55,347 nucleotides of DNA, from NCBI GenBank assembly GCA_964601515.1, contig CAZRNU010000005.1:1-55347 (forward strand). The letters run 5' to 3'. Position numbers and translations under genes: made by a program. Position 1 is the stretch's first letter. Every line of letters starts with the position of its first letter. The notes under the pieces were generated by a model. That model saw only the letters and a list, made by a program, of their open reading frames with translations, had not been told where the DNA came from and did no database searches. This DNA is from PWND01 sp964601515. GTDB taxonomy: Bacteria > Bacteroidota > Bacteroidia > Bacteroidales > UBA7960. Shown in pieces: positions 8,363 through 15,363 of the stretch.

Positions 8363-9241
8363 ATGACTATAGCTTTTTACGGAAGACAGTTTGCAAATGA
8401 ATATTTAAAAAATATTCAGGATATGGCAACAGACTTAGAAGTAATTACTGATAAATTTCTTATTCATGAGAAGCTTTATAGTTTTTTAATCGAAAATATA
8501 AAGTTTAACAAACCTGTTGAGATGTTCTCCTCGCACAACGACCTTAACAAAGATCTTTTTTGTTTAATAAGTATCGGAGGAGATGGAACTTTACTCGACA
8601 CTCTAAGTTTAATAAGAGATTCCGGCATCCCAGTACTTGGGATTAACACCGGAAGACTTGGTTTTCTATCTGCAGTTTCAGCCCTTGATGTTAGCCAAGC
8701 TACAGCCTGCTTGATTAATAGAAAATTTCGCATCGACTCAAGGGCTCTTATTCATGTAAATTCGCCAAAAGAAATTTTTGATGGTTTTGCTTACGCGCTG
8801 AACGAGCTTACAATAATGAAAAGAGACACGTCCAGCATGATAACTATTAGAGTTTCAATCAATGACAAGCACCTTAACACTTACTGGGCGGATGGGATAA
8901 TTGTTGCTACACCAACAGGGAGTACAGGATATTCATTAAGCTGCGGTGGACCTATAATTTCACCTGAATCTCAAAATTTCATTATTACTCCTATCGCTTC
9001 ACACAATCTGACCGTAAGACCAATAGTAACAACAGATAACACAACAATAAAACTTAATATTGAAGGCAGAAACAAAGACTATCTTTTAGTTTTAGACTCT
9101 AGATCAATTGCTTTAAATGAATCCTTCACTTTTGAAGTTAAAAAAGCTGATTTTACTTTTAATCTAATTTACCCCGAATCTACAGATTTTTATCAGACTA
9201 TTAGAAATAAACTTACCTGGGGATTAGACAAAAGGAATTAG
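8363..9241 (+). CDS. nadK: NAD kinase
   Basis: NadK phosphorylates NAD to NADP in the cytoplasm. The 292-aa sequence has the NAD-kinase signatures in order: GGDGT at 72-76, GINTGRLGFLS at about 95-105, a conserved NELT segment, and ATPTGSTGYSLSCGGP at about 190-205, followed by HNLTVRP. Length is normal for a bacterial NAD kinase. The gene follows rodA by 31 bp on the same strand with no visible promoter or terminator between them, so it is probably transcribed with mrdA-rodA. Confidence 0.95.
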   Translation: MTIAFYGRQFANEYLKNIQDMATDLEVITDKFLIHEKLYSFLIENIKFNKPVEMFSSHNDLNKDLFCLISIGGDGTLLDTLSLIRDSGIPVLGINTGRLGFLSAVSALDVSQATACLINRKFRIDSRALIHVNSPKEIFDGFAYALNELTIMKRDTSSMITIRVSINDKHLNTYWADGIIVATPTGSTGYSLSCGGPIISPESQNFIITPIASHNLTVRPIVTTDNTTIKLNIEGRNKDYLLVLDSRSIALNESFTFEVKKADFTFNLIYPESTDFYQTIRNKLTWGLDKRN

Positions 9242-9276
9242 TCTAAAAAAAATTTATCCGATTAAAAAAAAATATT

Positions 9277-9284
9277 TACATTTG
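9277..9284 (+). promoter_or_regulatory. Promoter -7 box for first PorG-like gene
   Basis: TACATTTG matches TAnnTTTG exactly and lies 61 bases before the ATG at 9346. It separates this gene from the nadK transcript. Confidence 0.6.
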
Positions 9285-9345
9285 CGAGATATAATGGAAA
9301 TTGTAAAATTTCAATAATACATTAGCAATTAATAATCTTCAGATT

Positions 9346-10353
9346 ATGAAATTTATCCGCTTTAGCCTTTTGTTGATATTCATTCTTTCTATAAATGATG
9401 CTTATTCGCAGTCATGGAAAAGAGAACGCGATCACATTGTTCTGGGTCTTGGAGGCACAGGATTTATGGGAGACCTAGGGGGCTCTACAAAGGAAGGTTC
9501 CCAGTACATGAGAGATTATAATTTCTCCGCTATGAGACCTGTAGGATTGCTTGGATACAGATACTTTTTCATTCAAGATGCAGCTGTAAGAGGGCATTTA
9601 GCATTCGGATACGTATCAGGAGATGACAGCCATATTAAACTAGATGGACCGGCAAGCTCTGATGACGTTATTGCAGCACATTACAGATTAAACAGAAACC
9701 TCAACTTCAGATCTCCAATAATAGAATTAGGAGTACAAGCAGAATATTACTTCCTTAGAGCATACCAAATGGGGGCAAGATATAGAAGGGTAACTAGAGC
9801 AAGAGGTTGGTTCGGATATAACTTTTCAGCTTATGCTTTTTTGGGTATTAATGGATTTTATTTTAACCCTCAGGGCAAATTCGAAAGTGCTAATTACCAA
9901 GGATCAATTGCAGCAGAAGATCTTCCAAGTGATGGATGGTATAGTTTAAGACCATTAAAAACCGAAGGTCAAGAATTCTTCTCAACAAGATCTCAATATT
10001 CCCCTGTTTCAATAAGTGTACCATTTGGATTAGGAGCAATATTTGTAATTAACAGACAGCTTTCTGTTGGCCTTGAATATGGATTTAGAACAACATGGAC
10101 TGATTACATAGACGATGTTAGTCGAACTTACGTCGACCCTGCTATTTATTCTGAAATGTATGCCGGAGACCCTCAAAAAATAGCACTCGCTGAATACTTC
10201 TCAAATCCCACAATTGGTATTCTTGGAGACAACGCAACATACCCCGGACAACAGAGAGGCAATCCTCATAATACGGATGCCTACATGTTTACTTTAATTA
10301 CTGTTTATTATAATGTTCCTCAGCGACGCGGACCCGGATTACCAAGATTCTAA
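9346..10353 (+). CDS. PorG-like outer-membrane beta-barrel protein (DUF6089), copy 1
   Basis: A signal peptide (MKFIRFSLLLIFILSINDAYS, cut after SQ or nearby) leads a 335-aa protein of alternating amphipathic strands. Markers of the DUF6089 family are LGGTGFMGDLGG near the mature N-terminus, NRNLNFRSPIIELGVQ, FGYNFSAYAFLGINGFYFNP, SLRPLKTEGQ, and the C-terminal RGNPHNTDAYMFTLITVYYNV. A DUF6089 protein next to uppS-bamA-skp corresponds to PorG of Porphyromonas gingivalis, an outer-membrane part of T9SS that contacts the PorK/PorN ring. It shares most of its motifs with the next gene, so the two arose by duplication. Which of the two fills the PorG role cannot be told from sequence. A terminator follows, so each copy is probably expressed separately. 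Confidence 0.8.
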   Translation: MKFIRFSLLLIFILSINDAYSQSWKRERDHIVLGLGGTGFMGDLGGSTKEGSQYMRDYNFSAMRPVGLLGYRYFFIQDAAVRGHLAFGYVSGDDSHIKLDGPASSDDVIAAHYRLNRNLNFRSPIIELGVQAEYYFLRAYQMGARYRRVTRARGWFGYNFSAYAFLGINGFYFNPQGKFESANYQGSIAAEDLPSDGWYSLRPLKTEGQEFFSTRSQYSPVSISVPFGLGAIFVINRQLSVGLEYGFRTTWTDYIDDVSRTYVDPAIYSEMYAGDPQKIALAEYFSNPTIGILGDNATYPGQQRGNPHNTDAYMFTLITVYYNVPQRRGPGLPRF

Positions 10354-10400
10354 TGATTTTAAAATCTTTTAAAAAATATATTACATAATATGCCGTTATT

Positions 10401-10431
10401 AAAAAACTTCCTGACTTTCGGGAAGTTTTTT
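10401..10431 (+). terminator. Rho-independent terminator after PorG-like copy 1
   Basis: An 11-bp stem (AAAAAACTTCC / GGAAGTTTTTT) with a 9-base loop ends in a T-run. It lies 47 bases after the stop codon. Confidence 0.85.
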
Positions 10432-10485
10432 CAATTTATAATAACGTATCAAAACAAAATAAACAATAAATCTCAGCATAAATAA

Positions 10486-11298
10486 ATGAATATTTGGCAT
10501 TGTAATAGAATTGTTACACTTTTCATAATACTAACCTCTCTTTCAGCACAAAGCCAGAAAAATGAATTTGGAATAACTGCAGGTGGAACATATTATATGG
10601 GAGACCTTAACCCTAATATGCATTTTGCTATGTCTAGAATTGGTGGAGGTGCTATATACCGAAGAAATATAAATGAACACTTCGCTATACGCCTAAATGG
10701 GCTATATGGAAGCGTGCAGGCAAATGATGCTGTGATAGGATATAATACCGAAAGAAATTTGAATTTCAGATCTTCAATAATTGAAATTTCAGCGCAAACC
10801 GAAATTAATTTCTTGCCATTCATAAACGGGGGAAAAGATAATCCCAATAGCTTTTATCTACTTGCTGGCGCCGGGGCATTCAGATTTAACCCAAAAGCTG
10901 ATGTTAACGGACAATGGATTGAATTAAGACCACTAGGGACTGAAGGCCAAGGCTCAGAGCTTTATCCAGATAGACAGGTTTATAGCAAATACTCATATGT
11001 GCTAATTTTTGGAGTGGGGATGAAGTTTGTAGTATCTGAAAGAATGTCTGTTGGAATTGAATGGGCTATGAGAAGAACAGGGACAGACTATCTTGATGAC
11101 GTAAGCACTACATACACTGACCCTTCTATACTATCCGATGCAGGTAGTCTATTAGCAGATAGAAGCGAAAATAATTCAGCTACAATAGGATCATACAGAG
11201 GAAATCCTTACACAAAAGATTGGTATTCATTTGCAGGGCTTACAATAACATATAATATTAAAAATCCAAGCAACTTAAAATGCCCGGTTTATAATTAA
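10486..11298 (+). CDS. PorG-like outer-membrane beta-barrel protein (DUF6089), copy 2
   Basis: This is the second, shorter DUF6089 barrel (270 aa), with a signal peptide ending near SAQS and the same landmarks: GITAGGTYYMGDLNP, ERNLNFRSSIIEISAQTEINF, LLAGAGAFRFNP, ELRPLGTEGQ, SVGIEWAMRRTGTDYLDDVSTTYTDP and RGNPYTKDWYSFAGLTITYNI. It lies immediately upstream of uppS, the position that porG has beside uppS and bamA in Porphyromonas gingivalis. Position favours this copy as the PorG equivalent, though copy 1 resembles it closely. PorG proteins act in the outer membrane in T9SS. The window contains two T9SS cargo proteins, so the system should be present in the cell. Confidence 0.8.
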   Translation: MNIWHCNRIVTLFIILTSLSAQSQKNEFGITAGGTYYMGDLNPNMHFAMSRIGGGAIYRRNINEHFAIRLNGLYGSVQANDAVIGYNTERNLNFRSSIIEISAQTEINFLPFINGGKDNPNSFYLLAGAGAFRFNPKADVNGQWIELRPLGTEGQGSELYPDRQVYSKYSYVLIFGVGMKFVVSERMSVGIEWAMRRTGTDYLDDVSTTYTDPSILSDAGSLLADRSENNSATIGSYRGNPYTKDWYSFAGLTITYNIKNPSNLKCPVYN

Positions 11299-11314
11299 TT
11301 TTTAAGCAGAAAAG

Positions 11315-11419
11315 ATGAATAAAGCAATAAACTTATTTTTAATAGAAATTACAATATTCTTAGCTTTCTTTGTTTCATTATATCAAACAAATTTAGAACT
11401 TTGTGCCTCCAATAAATAA
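11315..11419 (+). CDS. Possible 34-residue membrane peptide
   Basis: A short open frame (MNKAINLFLIEITIFLAFFV, then SLYQTNLELCASNK) lies between the second PorG-like gene and uppS. It would encode one hydrophobic helix. Only a weak purine run (AGAAAAG) precedes the ATG. It could equally be the untranslated leader of uppS. I recognise no family. Confidence 0.2.
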   Translation: MNKAINLFLIEITIFLAFFVSLYQTNLELCASNK

Positions 11420-11431
11420 TTCTGTTTTACT

Positions 11432-12166
11432 ATGGATCTGAGAAACCAAATTGACAAAAATAAATTACCAAAACATATTGCTATAATTATGGATGGCAAT
11501 GGCAGATGGGCAAAGAAAATGGGTAAAGCAAGAGCATTTGGTCATGAGAATGGAGTTAAAGCAGTAAGGCAAACGGTAGAAGCTGCCGCAGAAATTGGCA
11601 TTCAATATTTAACATTTTATGCATTTTCAACTGAAAACTGGGACAGACCGAAAGAAGAAGTTGATACATTAATGGAATTATTGGTACAGGCGATTCAAAC
11701 ACAAACTGACGACTTAAATAAAAATGGAGTTAGAATTCAAGCAATTGGAGATTTGGAAAGCCTTCCTTTAAAATGCCAACATGAACTTCAGGAAGCAATT
11801 AATCTTACTTCTGAAAACAAAAGACTTACAGCTATTATAGCAATAAGTTATAGCTCAAAATGGGAAATTGTTAATGCTGTAAAAAAAATAGCAAAAGATA
11901 TTAGGAATGGAAAAGTTTCACCCGAAGATATTACAAATGAAGTATTTTCATCATATTTATGCACAAAAGACATTCCTGACCCTGATTTTTTAATCAGAAC
12001 AAGTGGAGAGCAAAGAATTAGCAACTTTTTGTTATGGCAATTGGCATATGCAGAGTTTTATTTCACCCCTGTTTTATGGCCTGATTTTAGCAAAGATGAA
12101 CTCTTTAAAGCAGTTATAGATTTCCAAAACAGAGAAAGAAGATTTGGTAAGACAAACATTCTATAA
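11432..12166 (+). CDS. uppS: Undecaprenyl diphosphate synthase
   Basis: UppS makes the C55 lipid carrier of cell-wall and surface-polysaccharide synthesis from isopentenyl and farnesyl diphosphates. The cis-prenyltransferase signature HIAIIMDGNGRWAK is at about 15-28 with catalytic D21. Further family motifs are GHENGVKAVRQ, TFYAFSTENW, and the C-terminal DFLIRTSGEQRISNFLLWQLAYAE. The 244-aa length is normal. It sits between PorG-like copy 2 and bamA, the common Bacteroidota arrangement. A single-mismatch promoter box (GAACTTTG, 11396-11403) lies upstream. Confidence 0.96.
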   Translation: MDLRNQIDKNKLPKHIAIIMDGNGRWAKKMGKARAFGHENGVKAVRQTVEAAAEIGIQYLTFYAFSTENWDRPKEEVDTLMELLVQAIQTQTDDLNKNGVRIQAIGDLESLPLKCQHELQEAINLTSENKRLTAIIAISYSSKWEIVNAVKKIAKDIRNGKVSPEDITNEVFSSYLCTKDIPDPDFLIRTSGEQRISNFLLWQLAYAEFYFTPVLWPDFSKDELFKAVIDFQNRERRFGKTNIL

Positions 12167-12187
12167 CAACTAACTTAGTTTTTATAT

Positions 12188-12195
12188 TAATTTTG
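12188..12195 (+). promoter_or_regulatory. Promoter -7 box for bamA
   Basis: TAATTTTG matches TAnnTTTG exactly and lies 23 bases before the bamA ATG at 12219, giving a short leader. Confidence 0.65.
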
Positions 12196-12218
12196 GCAAG
12201 AATTTAGCAAAATATCAC

Positions 12219-14717
12219 ATGAATATTAAACAGTATATAATTGCATTATTTGCATTATTAGCGAGCTTTGGAGCATCTGCCCAAGTTCTTACAGGCGAAC
12301 AAATCAAAGTAGATTATTCAAGTCCTATTGAATATGAAATTGGTGGAGTAACCGTAACAGGCGCAAATTTTATTGAACCTAGTATAATTATAATGGTCTC
12401 GGGATTAACTGTAGGCGATAAAATCCTTATACCGGGTGATGACATAAGTCAGGCAATTAAAAATTTATGGAAACAAGGACTTTTCCAAAATGTCACTATT
12501 TCTATTTCTTCTATACAAAATAACATTGTTTTTCTTGACATTGAGTTAGTGGAAAGGCCAAGATTATCAAGATTTGAATTTTTAGGAATAAGAAAATCTG
12601 AAAGAGAAAAGCTTGAAGAAACTTTAAGCCTTGTAAGAGGCGATGTTATTACAGAAAATCTTTTAGTAAGAGCTGAAAGCTCAATAAAAGACTTTCTGCA
12701 TGAAAAAGGATATATGAAACCAACTATTGAGATAAAACAGACGCAGGATTCTCTTCGACTTAATAGCATGGTGCTTGAATTCAACATCGACAAGGGGCCA
12801 AGAACTCGTATCAAGAAAATTAATATTCACGGCAATGAAGAATTGTCAGACTGGAAGCTTAAATGGACAATGAAAAAAACTAGAGAAAGAAGTATTTGGT
12901 TTATTTTCTCTTCATCCAAATTTAAAAAAGATGAGTTTATTGCTGACAAAACAAAAATACTCGACAGATATAATAAAATTGGAAAACGAGATGCTGCAAT
13001 AATAAAAGACTCAATCTATTTTGTTTCTGAGAAAAGAATTGCAATTGATCTTCACATTGAAGAAGGACCAACATATTTCCATAGAGATATAAAATGGATT
13101 GGAAACACTGTTTATACAGATGAGATGTTGTCAAGTGTTTTAAAAATTGAATCCGGAGATATTTACAATCAGGAAAAGCTTGAAAAGAGCTTATACATGA
13201 ATATGGATGGGCTTGATGTAAGCTCACTATACCTTGACAATGGTTATTTATTTTTCAATATCGACCCTGTAGAAGTAAGAGTTGAAAACGATAGTATAGA
13301 CCTGGAGATTAGGATTTACGAAGGCAAGCAAGCTACTGTTAAAAGAGTTACCGTTAGTGGCAATTCCAAAACTAATGATCATGTAATAATGCGTGAAATA
13401 AGAACTCGACCTGGGCAATTATTCAGCAGAAATGACATCATAAGAAGCCAAAGAGACTTACTTCAACTTGGGTATTTTGATCAGGAAAAGCTTAATGTTA
13501 TCCCAAAACCAAACCCTGCTGATGGAACTGTTGATATTGAATATGTTGTTGAGGAAACATCATCTGACCAGATTGAACTATCTGGTGGTTGGGGTGCAAA
13601 TCGTATAATTGGAACACTAGGGCTATCTTTTAATAACTTCTCAACTAGAGAATTCTTAAAAAAGGATGCATGGAGACCACTCCCGGGAGGCGATGGACAA
13701 AGACTTACATTAAGAGCTCAAACCTATGGAAGAGGATATATAAGCTACTCTATGTCTTTTGTTGAGCCATGGCTTGGCGGCAAAAAACCTAACTCTTTCA
13801 GCGTGTCTGTTTATCAAACGACCCATAGGAAAGACTACGCATCAAGCCATCCTGATTATGGTTATTATTCTATTCTCGGATCTTCTATCGGCTTAGCAAA
13901 AAGACTTCAAATTCCAGATGACTATTTCTTCCTGCAGCAGTTTTTGTCATATCAATATTACGACATATTCAATCCTCCTTTAATGTTTATATTCAATAAG
14001 GGCAATTCAAATAACTTAAGCTACAAAGGAGTTTTTGGAAGAAATTCAGTTGATGCAATTCTGTATCCGAGATCAGGCTCAGAAATCTCTCTATCATTGC
14101 AATTAACTCCACCTTATTCTGCATTCTCCGACAAAGATTACTCAAATGCCACTGACCAAGAAAAGTACAAATGGCTGGAATACCACAAATGGGGTTTTAA
14201 ATCAAATTGGTATACTGCTTTGGCAGGAAATTTGGTATTATCTACAAGAACGCGTTTCGGATATCTTGGTTACTATAACCGCGATATAGGAATTTCACCA
14301 TTCGAGAGATATTATGTGGGAGGTGATGCACTATCAGGTTGGGAAATTGACGGTAGAGAAGTTATATCTCTAAGAGGTTATGGCAATTACTCTCTAACAC
14401 CAAAAGATGCCAATAATAATTATATCGGAGGTAATATCTACAGCAAATACACCGCTGAATTGAGATATCCGGTCACGTTAAACCCAATGGCAACTATATA
14501 CGTTCTTGGATTTGTTGAAGCAGGTAATGCATGGTCAGGGTTTAATAATTTTAACCCCTTCGATGTTAAACGCTCAGCCGGAATAGGCGTAAGAGTATTT
14601 TTACCTATGTTTGGATTGTTGGGGCTTGACTGGGGTTATGGTTTTGATGCTATTCCCGGCAGGCCAAATGATAGCGGAAGTAATTTCCATTTCTCTATTG
14701 GACACTCTATTGATTAA
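12219..14717 (+). CDS. bamA: Outer-membrane assembly factor BamA (Omp85)
   Basis: BamA inserts beta-barrel proteins into the outer membrane. The 832-aa protein has a signal peptide (to about residue 21, GASAQ), then about five POTRA repeats (residues about 38-430), recognisable by motifs such as VERPRLSRFEFLG, KGPRTRIKKINIHGN, IEEGPTYFHRDIKWIGN and ATVKRVTVSGNSKT. The C-terminal half is the 16-stranded barrel. The LRGYGN segment near residue 720 corresponds to the conserved VRGF/Y motif of loop L6. It is followed by skp, a periplasmic chaperone for the same pathway. Length and neighbours are typical for Bacteroidota. Confidence 0.95.
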   Translation: MNIKQYIIALFALLASFGASAQVLTGEQIKVDYSSPIEYEIGGVTVTGANFIEPSIIIMVSGLTVGDKILIPGDDISQAIKNLWKQGLFQNVTISISSIQNNIVFLDIELVERPRLSRFEFLGIRKSEREKLEETLSLVRGDVITENLLVRAESSIKDFLHEKGYMKPTIEIKQTQDSLRLNSMVLEFNIDKGPRTRIKKINIHGNEELSDWKLKWTMKKTRERSIWFIFSSSKFKKDEFIADKTKILDRYNKIGKRDAAIIKDSIYFVSEKRIAIDLHIEEGPTYFHRDIKWIGNTVYTDEMLSSVLKIESGDIYNQEKLEKSLYMNMDGLDVSSLYLDNGYLFFNIDPVEVRVENDSIDLEIRIYEGKQATVKRVTVSGNSKTNDHVIMREIRTRPGQLFSRNDIIRSQRDLLQLGYFDQEKLNVIPKPNPADGTVDIEYVVEETSSDQIELSGGWGANRIIGTLGLSFNNFSTREFLKKDAWRPLPGGDGQRLTLRAQTYGRGYISYSMSFVEPWLGGKKPNSFSVSVYQTTHRKDYASSHPDYGYYSILGSSIGLAKRLQIPDDYFFLQQFLSYQYYDIFNPPLMFIFNKGNSNNLSYKGVFGRNSVDAILYPRSGSEISLSLQLTPPYSAFSDKDYSNATDQEKYKWLEYHKWGFKSNWYTALAGNLVLSTRTRFGYLGYYNRDIGISPFERYYVGGDALSGWEIDGREVISLRGYGNYSLTPKDANNNYIGGNIYSKYTAELRYPVTLNPMATIYVLGFVEAGNAWSGFNNFNPFDVKRSAGIGVRVFLPMFGLLGLDWGYGFDAIPGRPNDSGSNFHFSIGHSID

Positions 14718-14742
14718 ACAAATTCAAATTGTTATTACGTTC

Positions 14743-14771
14743 TTTGAATCATTACAATGGAATTATTTTTG
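14743..14771 (+). promoter_or_regulatory. Promoter (-33 and -7) for skp
   Basis: TTTG at 14743-14746 and TATTTTTG at 14764-14771 are separated by 17 bases. Both elements match the Bacteroidota sigma-70-type consensus, so skp can be transcribed independently of bamA. Confidence 0.7.
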
Positions 14772-14808
14772 AAATAATAAGAGTATTTTATAACTAAAAC
14801 ATACTACT

Positions 14809-15324
14809 ATGAAAAAGATATTATTGTCCACATTACTAATTGGACTGTTTGCTTTTACAACCTTTGCGCAAAGATTTGCATATATTGACACGGATTATAT
14901 AATGGAAAATATTCCGGAATATAAAGCTGCTCAAAGACAAATTGAAGAACTTTCAATTCAATGGCAAAAAGAGGTTGAAGAAAAATTTTCAGCAATTGAT
15001 AAAATGTATAAAGATTATCAGGCTGAAGCTGTATTGTTACCTGATGATGTTAAAAGGCAAAGAGAAAGCCAAATCATTGAAGCGGAAAGAGTAGCCAAAG
15101 CTTTACAAATGCAGAGATTTGGCCGCGAAGGAGACCTGTTTAAAAAGAGAGAAGAGCTTATTAAACCTATTCAGGATAAAATTTACGAAGCTGTTCAGGA
15201 AGTTGCTACCAAAGGGACTTATGCAATTATTTTTGACAAATCAAGCGGAGCAACTATGATATTCACAGATGTTCGTTTTGACTTAAGTGATGAAGTACTC
15301 CAGAAAATGGGCTACAGGAAATAA
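14809..15324 (+). CDS. skp: Skp/OmpH-family periplasmic chaperone
   Basis: Skp holds unfolded outer-membrane proteins on their way to BamA. The 171-aa protein has a signal peptide (MKKILLSTLLIGLFAFTTFA), the start QRFAYIDTDYIMENIPEY typical of OmpH/Skp, and a long charged coiled-coil (about residues 40-120, EELSIQWQKEVEEKFSAIDK onward). A beta segment follows (TYAIIFDKSSGATMIF). Many Bacteroidota have two skp copies in tandem after bamA; only one is present here. A terminator follows directly. Confidence 0.92.
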   Translation: MKKILLSTLLIGLFAFTTFAQRFAYIDTDYIMENIPEYKAAQRQIEELSIQWQKEVEEKFSAIDKMYKDYQAEAVLLPDDVKRQRESQIIEAERVAKALQMQRFGREGDLFKKREELIKPIQDKIYEAVQEVATKGTYAIIFDKSSGATMIFTDVRFDLSDEVLQKMGYRK

Positions 15325-15358
15325 AAAAAGAAGGGTGCCTAAAGCACCCTTCTTTTTT
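15324..15358. terminator. Bidirectional terminator between skp and M16 peptidase gene
   Basis: A 15-bp perfect stem (AAAAAAGAAGGGTGC / GCACCCTTCTTTTTT) with loop CTAAA lies between two convergent genes. It has A-runs and T-runs on both sides, so it can act in both directions. Confidence 0.92.
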
Positions 15359-15363
15359 TAATC

